From: an uncultured Anaerosacchariphilus sp. | Lineage (GTDB): Bacteria > Bacillota > Clostridia > Lachnospirales > Lachnospiraceae | DNA: 14,262 bases | Assembly (NCBI GenBank): GCA_934373375.1 | Contig: CAKROP010000021.1 | Location: forward strand, 1 to 14,262 | Direction of reading: 5' to 3' | Shown here: in pieces, positions 8,407 to 14,262 of the stretch | How the letters are laid out: the number at the start of each line of letters is the position of its first letter | Numbering within the stretch: position 1 is the first letter of the stretch | Translations under genes and position numbers: made by a program | Notes under the pieces: model-generated | What the model was told of the DNA's origin: nothing | The model's input: the letters and a program-made list of their open reading frames with translations, nothing else | The model's database searches: none

Positions 8407-10332
8407 TTATTTTACAGCTTTGATAACAACCCTGGTAAGGTCAGCTTTCTCAGCCGGAACTCCTGTTACCTCTGCGAAATCAGCTGTATTGGAAATGATA
8501 ACGCTTACGGTAGTATCATAGCCTGCCGCTTTGATCTTGTCAATGTCAAAGGATACGATCGGGGTTCCTTTTTTAATTTTGTCTCCTTCGTTCACATGCT
8601 TTGTGAAGCCGTCGCCGTTCATGGCTACCGTGTCCATACCGATGTGAATCAGAAGCTCTGTGCCGTCTTCAAGCTTCAGACCCATAGCGTGAAGGGTCGG
8701 ATACAGAACAGATACGGTACAGTCAGCCGGTGCTACTACCTCTCCCTTGGTCGGAAGAACTGCGATTCCTTTGCCCAGTGCCTCGGAAGCAAATACCTCG
8801 TCCTGCACCTCATTTAACGGGTAAGCCTTTCCCTCTACCGGGGAAGCGATTTCTACGGTCTCGCCTGTGTGAGCCGGTGCGGTCGGCATGGCCAGGTCAG
8901 ACTCCAGTGCTGCGGCGCCTGCCGGAGCTGCGTCCACATCTTCAAAGCCTACGATGTAAGTCAGGATAGCCGCGCCAAAGAATGCCACTGCGATACCCAG
9001 TAAGTAAGCTACGAACTGTCCCAGGCTTGTTCCCTCGCCATAGTAGGACATGATGGTCAGGATACCATTGTTTGCGAAACCGGTGTTAACTGCGTGGCCG
9101 ATACCCATGATACCACCGCCGAGAGCTCCGGCGATTACCGCGCATACCATCGGCTTCTTCAGACGAAGGTTACAGCCGTAGATAGCCGGCTCAGTAATAC
9201 CTACCAGCCATGCGGACAGGGATGCGGAAGCGGCTACCTGCTTTAAGTCTTTGCTCTTAGTCTTCAGCATAACGCCAAGTGCTGCGCCTGCCTGAGAGAA
9301 GTTTGCGGAACCAGCGAAGCACATCAGGGTGTTGGTTCCTGTCAGGGCTACGTCGTTCAGACCGATAGGAAGCAGAGCTCTGTGCGCGCCGAAGATAACG
9401 CATACGCCCCACAGACCACCGACGATGATACCGCCCAGTACCGGGCTGAAGCCGTACAGTGCATTGTAAAGGAACTGAATAATATAACCAACGTAGATAC
9501 CAACCGGTCCTACAACAGTCAGCATAACCGGAACCATGATAATCAGGGACAGACCCGGTACCAGGATGAGCTGCAGAATCTCCGGAACGACCTTCTTTAA
9601 GAATTTTTCCAGGAAATACAGTACAATCACGCCCAGAAGAATCGGGATAACGGACTCGGTGTAAGCAAATACCTTAGAGGACTCTCCTACGGTAAACGCC
9701 ATCTTGATAACCGGAAGTCCGAAGATGGTGGACTTGGTAGCTACATCCTGAACCAGTGCGTCAATGGTGGGATGGCAGATAAAGCCGCCCAGCATCATAG
9801 CTACAACAGTGCTGCACTTCAGTGCCTTGGATGCGGTGTAAGCAAGGAAAATCGGCATGAAGTAGAAAATAACATTGGAAGCGGTGTTCATGATGATGTA
9901 GGTGCTGTTGGCTGTATCGAAGCCCGGCACCTTGGCAAATGCTGCCAGAAGACCCTTAATCAGACCTGCTGCCGCAATAGCCGGTACCAGCGGTGTGAAG
10001 ATCTCGGTGATCTTCTGCAGAATCAGGTTGCCCAGAGGCTGCTTCTGATCCGGAACCTGCTCGTCTACGGAACCGCCTGCAACGGCGTCTCCGAGGATCG
10101 CTACGGTTGCGTCATAAATCTTGGTAACCTTTGCGCCGCACACCACCTGGAACTGTCCGCCGGAAACGACGACAGAGATAACGCCCTCCAGATGCTCTAC
10201 TACGTCTTTCTTTGCAAGGCTCTCATCCTTCAGGATAAAGCGCAGACGGGTGAAGCAGTGTGTCACCTGTTTTACATTGGCTTTGCCGCCCACATTGTCA
10301 AGAATGTCCTGGGCAATTTTGTTGTAATCCAT
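8407..10332 (-). CDS. bglP: Beta-glucoside-specific PTS permease EIIBCA
   Basis: This 641-residue membrane permease imports and phosphorylates beta-glucosides using phosphate from HPr. Three PTS modules are in the order B-C-A. EIIB (1-85) has the phosphocysteine Cys26 in VTHCFTRLRF. EIIC (about 105-465) is the multi-spanning transport domain, with SAWLVGITEPAIYG and many hydrophobic segments. A short Ala/Pro-rich linker follows, then EIIA of the glucose type (about 490-641), with His548 in LHAMGL and the active His563 in LLIHIGMDTV, 15 residues apart as in EIIA-Glc. The start at 10332 has AAGGAG eight bases upstream. It is the first gene after a RAT-controlled leader and is followed by the hydrolase and antiterminator. 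In this family the permease also phosphorylates and silences the antiterminator when substrate is absent. Substrate beyond beta-glucoside is not resolvable. Confidence 0.95.
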   Translation of the reverse strand: MDYNKIAQDILDNVGGKANVKQVTHCFTRLRFILKDESLAKKDVVEHLEGVISVVVSGGQFQVVCGAKVTKIYDATVAILGDAVAGGSVDEQVPDQKQPLGNLILQKITEIFTPLVPAIAAAGLIKGLLAAFAKVPGFDTANSTYIIMNTASNVIFYFMPIFLAYTASKALKCSTVVAMMLGGFICHPTIDALVQDVATKSTIFGLPVIKMAFTVGESSKVFAYTESVIPILLGVIVLYFLEKFLKKVVPEILQLILVPGLSLIIMVPVMLTVVGPVGIYVGYIIQFLYNALYGFSPVLGGIIVGGLWGVCVIFGAHRALLPIGLNDVALTGTNTLMCFAGSANFSQAGAALGVMLKTKSKDLKQVAASASLSAWLVGITEPAIYGCNLRLKKPMVCAVIAGALGGGIMGIGHAVNTGFANNGILTIMSYYGEGTSLGQFVAYLLGIAVAFFGAAILTYIVGFEDVDAAPAGAAALESDLAMPTAPAHTGETVEIASPVEGKAYPLNEVQDEVFASEALGKGIAVLPTKGEVVAPADCTVSVLYPTLHAMGLKLEDGTELLIHIGMDTVAMNGDGFTKHVNEGDKIKKGTPIVSFDIDKIKAAGYDTTVSVIISNTADFAEVTGVPAEKADLTRVVIKAVK

Positions 10333-10436
10333 GGTTTTCTCTCCTTTTTATTGTAAATGAGTAAAATATAAGGTTCTTATATCCGGCCAGAATATATGGT
10401 ATCGAAAGACTTGGTGCGCATCAGAAAATTTCACAC

Positions 10437-10530
10437 AAAAAAAGATCCAGTGAAATGAATTCCCAACAGAAAACGCAATACAGATACAGCTTATCTGCAC
10501 TTTTCTATCTTCTTCATTTTCACCCGATCT
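10437..10530 (-). terminator. Conditional leader terminator of the beta-glucoside operon
   Basis: On the minus strand AGATCGGGTGAAAATGAA (10513-10530) can pair, with one bulge and minor mismatch, with TTCATTTCACTGGATCT (10443-10459), followed by seven T residues (10437-10443). The roughly 50-base apical part can fold further, for example GCAGATA with TATCTGT. The first bases of the upstream arm are the last bases of the RAT, so the two folds exclude each other: RAT folding with LicT bound prevents termination. Confidence 0.85.
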
Positions 10531-10555
10531 TGCCTGCATAACCAGTAACACGTCG
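10525..10555 (-). promoter_or_regulatory. RAT ribonucleic antiterminator element, target of LicT
   Basis: On the minus strand the leader contains GTTACTG, a five-base spacer GTTAT, and GCAGGCAAGA, the conserved core of SacY/LicT/BglG RATs, in a 29-base element (10526-10554). The outer pairs, usually GG with CC, are GA with TC here, with one more C-G pair outside. It lies about 193 bases upstream of the permease start and overlaps the leader terminator by 5-6 bases. Confidence 0.9.
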
Positions 10556-10595
10556 TATGTGAAACCACGATGTAATTGTCTCTCAATCTGATAAT

Positions 10596-10624
10596 ACTTT
10601 ACCACAGGATTTTTTGATTTGCAA
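10596..10624 (-). promoter_or_regulatory. Candidate promoter of the beta-glucoside operon
   Basis: On the minus strand TTGCAA (10619-10624), 17 bases, then TAAAGT (10596-10601) gives a moderate SigA match about 40 bases before the RAT. A better-looking TATTAT (10591-10596) overlaps it but has no good -35. No convincing CcpA cre site was found by eye. The rest of 10333-10703 holds the RAT, the leader terminator and the 5' leader; I see no gene there. Confidence 0.5.
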
Positions 10625-10683
10625 GTGTTTCTTAAATTTTTGTGAATGTTATATGAACTTTTTGGAAAAGTTTTGTGTAGAAT

Positions 10684-10718
10684 AACGAAAAACCGTGGCT
10701 TTTTCATTGACCACGGTT
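10684..10718 (-). terminator. Terminator of the pseudouridine synthase gene, overlapping its last codons
   Basis: On the minus strand AACCGTGG and CCACGGTT form an eight-base perfect stem around a 12-base loop, followed by TTTCGTT, with two more T residues contributed by the stem end. The upstream arm encodes the Asn-Arg-Gly near the protein C terminus and the stop codon lies in the loop. Confidence 0.8.
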
Positions 10719-11747
10719 CAAAACATTCATAAATTCTTTGGGAAGAGGCGCAATATACTGCTGTCCGGAAAGATTTGAAATTGCTCCGGTAAGTTCCGGA
10801 AGCTCCAGCCGATAGGCATGGAGAAGCTGGTATTTCAGACCGAAGTTTTTCTGGAATTCCGCGTTTATCTTCGGACTGCCGTATTTGGTATCCCCGATAA
10901 GCGGATGGCCGATGCTGGCCAGGTGCGCGCGAATCTGGTGGGAACGGCCGGTGATCAGGTTGATCTCCAGATAGGTATAGGGCTTTCCGTTATAGGTCAG
11001 TCGCTTTAACGGCACATATTCGGTACAGATGGGCAGAGCGTCCTTTCTCTCCTGTTTAAAAATCTGTACCTGATTGGTCTTTTCATTTTTCTGAAGCCAG
11101 CCCTCAATGCGCTGTTTTTCCATGATAGAGCCTGCAGCTATGGTGCGGTAGTATTTGTGCAGGCTGCGGATCCGGAACAGCTCGTTCAGCTCCTGAAGAC
11201 CACGGAGACTCTTACCCGCCGCCACAAGGCCGCTGGTATTGCGATCCAGGCGGTTGCAGATGCCGGGACGGAAGCTGCGTAAGCTTTCTGCTGTGGCTTC
11301 GCCGGTTTCCAGAAGATGCTCCGTCAGGTATTCCACCAGGGAGATATCAGAGGGCTTCGCTTTCTGGGACAGGAGCCCTGCCGGTTTATTGAAGAAAATG
11401 ACATTTTTGTCCTCGTAGATGATTTCCGGGCGGAGCTTCGCGGGAAGTTTTTTCTTTGGCTGAATTCCTGCTGCCGTGGTCTCCTTTTTCCCACTTTGTC
11501 TGGTTTCGGTTCTCATTTCCCCCATCATACTGGAAAAGCCGTCTATGGTCTCGTCCGCCAGGAACAGCTTAATCTCGTCTCCTGCTTTCAGGCGCTCTTT
11601 TCCTTCCGCCTTTTTCCCATTCAGGGTGATATTCTTTTTGCGCAGCATTTTATAAAAAAAGCTGGCTGGGGCTTTGTCCATATATTTTCCCAGTAATTTG
11701 TCCAGCCGCTGTCCGGCTTCGTTTTCGCCTACGGTCAGAAGACGCAT
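10704..11747 (-). CDS. RluA-family 23S rRNA pseudouridine synthase
   Basis: This 347-residue enzyme isomerises uridine to pseudouridine in rRNA. Residues 1-65 form an S4 RNA-binding domain (AGQRLDKLLGKYM, then ITLNGKKAEGKERLKAGDEI). A basic, low-complexity linker of about 35 residues follows. The catalytic domain starts near residue 107 (PEIIYEDKNVIFFNKPAGLLS), with the nucleophile Asp168 in the RLDRNTSGL motif, and ends with LITGRSHQIRAHLASIGHPLIGDTKYG (264-290), typical of RluA, RluC and RluD. Which uridine it modifies cannot be decided; RluC- or RluD-like are both possible. AAGGAG lies before the ATG. It appears to be a single-gene unit, with a hairpin on each side. I could not find a convincing promoter in the short gap upstream. 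Confidence 0.93.
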   Translation of the reverse strand: MRLLTVGENEAGQRLDKLLGKYMDKAPASFFYKMLRKKNITLNGKKAEGKERLKAGDEIKLFLADETIDGFSSMMGEMRTETRQSGKKETTAAGIQPKKKLPAKLRPEIIYEDKNVIFFNKPAGLLSQKAKPSDISLVEYLTEHLLETGEATAESLRSFRPGICNRLDRNTSGLVAAGKSLRGLQELNELFRIRSLHKYYRTIAAGSIMEKQRIEGWLQKNEKTNQVQIFKQERKDALPICTEYVPLKRLTYNGKPYTYLEINLITGRSHQIRAHLASIGHPLIGDTKYGSPKINAEFQKNFGLKYQLLHAYRLELPELTGAISNLSGQQYIAPLPKEFMNVLNRGQ

Positions 11748-11773
11748 GGTTTCTCTCCTTTACATCCTATAAG

Positions 11774-11814
11774 TGAAAATACAGCAGGCCATTGATACTT
11801 AGAAAGCCTGCTGC
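11774..11814 (-). terminator. Hairpin terminator after the two-TM protein gene
   Basis: On the minus strand CAGCAGGC pairs with GCCTGCTG over eight bases (11782-11789 with 11806-11813) around a 16-base loop, followed by TATTTTCAC. It begins about 20 bases after the upstream gene's stop. The U-run is short, so efficiency is uncertain. Confidence 0.65.
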
Positions 11815-11833
11815 ATCATCGTTTTGCTCATTT

Positions 11834-12436
11834 TTACAGGGACAGTGCCAGAATTAACCCCCGGATCAGCTGCTCCCGGTTCAGGGACGGATAGCGCTCA
11901 TCCGGCGTAAACGGGATCTCCTCCGGCTCCTTTTTCGCCAGGGCGTCCACCCGATCCAGATAGGCCTTCAGATCCGCAAACACATGCACATGGACACCGG
12001 CGATCCCATTCTCCTTCAGGACCCTGGTGACATGGGCCTCCACCGGTTTTAAGTCCGTATTTTTCAGTGTGGTGTAGCCTGCGATCTCATTTCCGCGGAT
12101 CACCAGGCTGTGGATAGGATAATTCTTTTCGTAGGTGGTCAGAACCAGCTCATAGGCGTGTTCCATACCGCCGATGTGTCGATCCAGCTCCTCGTAGAGA
12201 TCCTGAGGGATGGAACGGCGTCTGCAGAACATGATCACATTGACCAGCTCCTTGCAGGCCGGAAGACAGCCTACAACAGCCACCACTGTGAACAGATTCA
12301 GGCGTGTCCTGGACGTTACATAGCCGACGGTAAAGATGACGGCGGGCAGCAGGAAAAAGATAAAGGTCTTAATAATCTGCGCTTTTTTATGGGCGTCCGT
12401 ATAGCCGTGGTCGCCTTTCTGGGGTACATTTCGCAT
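11834..12436 (-). CDS. Conserved-looking protein with two membrane segments, function unknown
   Basis: I do not recognise this 200-residue protein. After a short polar N terminus (1-20) there are two hydrophobic segments at about 21-41 and 46-70, separated by a few basic residues (SRTRLN). A mainly soluble C-terminal region follows (about 75-200) with mixed alpha/beta character, including HIGGMEHAYELVLTTYEKNYPIHSLVIRGNEIAGYTT and VEAHVTRVLKENGIAGVHVHVF. The HVHVF stretch is a notable His-rich strand but not a motif I can name. AAGGAG lies nine bases before the ATG. It starts 41 bases after the lipoprotein stop with no terminator between, so the two are probably co-transcribed. The composition is that of a real gene and not a chance frame. 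Topology suggests a membrane hairpin with a cytoplasmic or exposed C-terminal domain. Confidence 0.8.
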   Translation of the reverse strand: MRNVPQKGDHGYTDAHKKAQIIKTFIFFLLPAVIFTVGYVTSRTRLNLFTVVAVVGCLPACKELVNVIMFCRRRSIPQDLYEELDRHIGGMEHAYELVLTTYEKNYPIHSLVIRGNEIAGYTTLKNTDLKPVEAHVTRVLKENGIAGVHVHVFADLKAYLDRVDALAKKEPEEIPFTPDERYPSLNREQLIRGLILALSL

Positions 12437-12477
12437 AAATATGTTCTCCTTGCAATTCCTTTACAGGATGACTTTGT

Positions 12478-13239
12478 TTATTTTAATGCTTTGATGTTCT
12501 CTTCTGTCAGATCTACCATGGGGATCTCGATCTGGCCTGCGTCTCCGATGCAGAAATCCAGCCAGTCTTTCAGAACGGTCTCGTCAATCTCCGCCTCATT
12601 CTCATCACCGGCCAGCTTCTGATAATAGACATCCGGTTTATCCTGCTGGCAGACAGAACCCAGAAACTCGTACGTATTTTCTCCCTCGTCATAAACCAGG
12701 AGCGTAAAGGGCTGGAAATCGCTGCCCTCTGCGGTACTGGGATCGTGGCTCCAGTCCGCACGCACCACACCATTGTCATAGAACGTCGCAGCCGGGAAGC
12801 CGGTAAATTCCTCATGCACCGCGTCCAGCGCTTCCACAAAATCATAGATCAGGAACATCTGGCTGTCCGTGGACGCTGTCGTATAAGCGATCAGCAGCTC
12901 GTCGCGGCCATCGCCATCGATATCGTAGACGCCGAATTTATTTTCCGAAAGATCCGAGCCGTTATAATCCAGTTCTAAACCATTGGGGAACTGCTGATTA
13001 TAATAAATATCATCCAACACAGAACGGTAAGCGCTCTTTGCGGCGTCAGACAGGGTACCTGTGCCTGCCAGGATAGCATCTTTCATTCCATCAGTCTTTA
13101 AAGCTTCTTTTTCCTGATCTTCGGTTTCTTTGTTCTCCGCCTCGGCTTCCCTGACGGTATCCGTTTTATCTGTGGTACCTTTGCAGCCTGCCGCCAGCAC
13201 CGAAACGCCCAGCAACACAGCCAGCCAGTATTTCTTCAT
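12478..13239 (-). CDS. Putative lipoprotein with a DxDGDG calcium-loop-like motif
   Basis: A 253-residue exported lipoprotein. The N terminus has Lys-Lys, a hydrophobic core and the lipobox LAAGC, so it should be cleaved and lipid-anchored at Cys19. Residues 20-50 are a hydrophilic, Glu/Lys/Thr-rich tether. The folded part starts near residue 60 and contains VYDIDGDGRDELLIAYT (104-120), a DxDGDGxxE loop like those in FG-GAP/VCBS repeats and other extracellular calcium-binding loops. It is followed by a strand-rich region ending with LKDWLDFCIGD. No catalytic motif is recognised. GGAGAG and a TATAAT promoter stand upstream. It is the first gene of a probable two-gene unit with the two-TM protein. 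A role in surface binding or sensing is only a guess. Confidence 0.85.
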   Translation of the reverse strand: MKKYWLAVLLGVSVLAAGCKGTTDKTDTVREAEAENKETEDQEKEALKTDGMKDAILAGTGTLSDAAKSAYRSVLDDIYYNQQFPNGLELDYNGSDLSENKFGVYDIDGDGRDELLIAYTTASTDSQMFLIYDFVEALDAVHEEFTGFPAATFYDNGVVRADWSHDPSTAEGSDFQPFTLLVYDEGENTYEFLGSVCQQDKPDVYYQKLAGDENEAEIDETVLKDWLDFCIGDAGQIEIPMVDLTEENIKALK

Positions 13240-13299
13240 GATAAACTCTCCTTTTTTCTGTCAAACCATTTCTGTCAAGGGGCTTCTTACCCGCATTTC

Positions 13300-13328
13300 A
13301 TTATACGCAGATCTCCTGCATACTTCAA
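13300..13328 (-). promoter_or_regulatory. SigA-type promoter of the lipoprotein gene
   Basis: On the minus strand TTGAAG (13323-13328), exactly 17 bases, then TATAAT (13300-13305). The transcription start should be near 13293, giving a leader of about 54 bases that contains a tandem 10-base repeat (13255-13278) and the AAGGAG site. Confidence 0.75.
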
Positions 13329-13359
13329 GCATTCTTTTTCGTAAGAAAGACAAAATTCC

Positions 13360-13668
13360 GCGGAGCAATGCTACAACATCGCCGACACCCTCATCGTGGG
13401 CCGCGTCCTGGGCGCAGACGCTCTGGCGGCGGTTTTTCTCTATAACTTTTTTGCCTCGCTCTTACGCTCCCTGGGCCGCCCCGGTATGTTGGTGGTGCTT
13501 ACCGTCGTGTCCCTGGGAACCCGCGTGGGGCTGGCCTACGCCTTATCTGCCATTCCGGCCTTCAGCGTGGTGGGCATCTGGTGGTCGGTACCCATCGGGT
13601 GGTTTCTGGCGGAAGCAGTCGGAGCCGTGTATTACCTGGTAAAGAAAAACCTTATTTCCGGGCAATGA
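13360..13668 (+). pseudogene. Remnant of a MATE-family multidrug efflux transporter
   Basis: This is the only plus-strand coding material in the window. It reads CYNIADTLIVGR-VLGADALAAV, the hallmark of the first membrane segment of MATE (NorM/DinF-like) transporters. It then jumps in the same frame to FLYNFFASLLRSLGRPG, GTRVGLAYALSA and VGIWWSVPIGWFLAEAVG, which belong to the last third of such proteins. A complete MATE is about 450 residues, so around 300 internal residues are gone. The natural N terminus is also absent: the frame has a stop at 13342-13344 and no ATG before the first motif, only a GTG at 13396. The TGA at 13666-13668 overlaps the 3' end of the convergent methyltransferase gene. 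It cannot encode a working transporter. The clean in-frame joint suggests a recombinational deletion; a misassembly is the alternative. Confidence 0.85.
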
Positions 13669-14262
13669 TATACCAGGTCTTGCTGAAATTCCCCTCATTT
13701 TCCAGGAAATGGTTGGCACATTTTTCCACCCGGAAACCGTTCTTTCGAAGCAGCTCACAGACGGCTTTCTCGTCGTGGACAATTTCTTTGATATTCTCCT
13801 CGAATTGCTTTACGCCATTTTCATAAACGGTGGTTTTCAGGTTGATGCGGCCATCTGGATCGTGGGTCACCATAAACTGGGCCTTGACCGTCTCGCTGAA
13901 ATCCAGATCGATGGGTTCCGCCATCGGCACTTCTTTTTCATTCAGGATATCGAAAACGAAATAGCCGCCCTCTGCTAAATATGCAGATACATTCGCGAAT
14001 ATTCGATCCAAATCTTCCAGGCACATGATATGATTCAGCGCATCGCCGGTGCAGGTCACCAGATCAAACTTCTTATCCGGCCGATAGGTAATCATATCCG
14101 CCACCTCATAAGGAATCTCCGGATTCCGCTGCTTCGCGATCTCGATCATACCCTCCGAAAAATCCATTCCACTGGCCTCGATACCATCTCCCGCCAGAAT
14201 CTCGCAGAGCACGCCCGTGCCGCAGGCCAGATCCAGGCTTTTACGGACGGTTATCTGATTAT
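13652..14262 (-). CDS. Class I SAM-dependent methyltransferase (5' end outside the window)
   Basis: The frame is open through the right edge, giving about 203 residues with the N terminus missing. Motif I, the SAM-binding loop, is LDLACGTGVLCEIL just inside the edge, followed by GIEASGMDFSEGMIEIAKQR with the acidic residue that contacts the SAM ribose. Then come the motif II-like FDLVTCTGDALNHIM and LAEGGYFVFDI. The C-terminal part, VENGVKQFEE-like with a string of strands (about the last 90 residues), resembles the Methyltransf_25/11 type of small-molecule methyltransferase. The substrate cannot be inferred. A GTG at 14212 should not be taken as the start, because motif I lies upstream of it. 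Its stop overlaps the tail of the MATE remnant by 17 bases. Confidence 0.88.
   Translation of the reverse strand, partial: NQITVRKSLDLACGTGVLCEILAGDGIEASGMDFSEGMIEIAKQRNPEIPYEVADMITYRPDKKFDLVTCTGDALNHIMCLEDLDRIFANVSAYLAEGGYFVFDILNEKEVPMAEPIDLDFSETVKAQFMVTHDPDGRINLKTTVYENGVKQFEENIKEIVHDEKAVCELLRKNGFRVEKCANHFLENEGNFSKTWYIIARK

Noticed and set aside
10348..10707. A 119-codon minus-strand frame upstream of the PTS gene.
   Set aside because: It covers the promoter, RAT and leader terminator and has an odd, low-complexity product. It is leader RNA, not a gene.
13396..13668. A GTG-started 90-residue small membrane protein on the plus strand.
   Set aside because: The MATE motif continues upstream of the GTG and the joint is internal to the family, so it is better read as a transporter remnant.
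13652..14212. A methyltransferase beginning at a GTG inside the window.
   Set aside because: The SAM-binding loop is encoded upstream of that GTG and the frame stays open to the window edge, so the real start is outside.

Overview
The window reads as chromosomal DNA of a low-to-mid GC Firmicute of class Clostridia, most likely a Lachnospiraceae-type gut anaerobe. The evidence is recU, a HisZ-dependent short-form HisG, a LicT/BglG-controlled beta-glucoside PTS operon with a Bacillus-type RAT antiterminator, strong AGGAGG ribosome binding sites and canonical SigA promoters. Almost every gene is on the minus strand. The only plus-strand coding material is a wrecked MATE transporter near the right end.

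Reading in the direction of transcription (right to left): at the right edge (13652-14262) lies the 3' part of a SAM-dependent methyltransferase, convergent with a MATE pseudogene (about 13360-13668). Next comes a promoter and a probable two-gene unit, a lipoprotein (12478-13239) and a two-TM protein of unknown function (11834-12436), closed by a hairpin at 11782-11813. A RluA-family pseudouridine synthase (10704-11747) follows. Its terminator stem is partly made from its own last codons.

Positions 10684-6006 form a complete aryl-beta-glucoside utilisation operon: promoter, RAT element overlapping a leader terminator, EIIBCA permease (bglP-like), an intercistronic hairpin, GH1 6-phospho-beta-glucosidase, and the PRD antiterminator (licT/bglG-like), then a factor-independent terminator. 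The permease phosphorylates and imports the beta-glucoside, the GH1 enzyme cleaves it, and the antiterminator binds the RAT in the leader so that transcription reads through.

Positions 5972-1 hold recU and then a histidine biosynthesis operon: hisZ-hisG fused in one ORF, an acyltransferase-3 membrane protein, hisD, hisB, and a hisI gene with a half HisA/HisF-like domain at its N terminus, running off the left edge. A near-consensus promoter overlapping the 3' end of recU can drive the his genes. Junctions are a 12-nt gap, an ATGA overlap, a 3-nt gap and a 1-nt gap, so the block is almost certainly one transcript.

No phage, insertion sequence, CRISPR array, tRNA or rRNA was recognised, and I see no clearly new defence or mobile system. 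The most unusual content is in the his operon (two domain fusions and an embedded acyltransferase), followed by the RAT leader with an apparent compensatory base-pair change and the deleted MATE gene.
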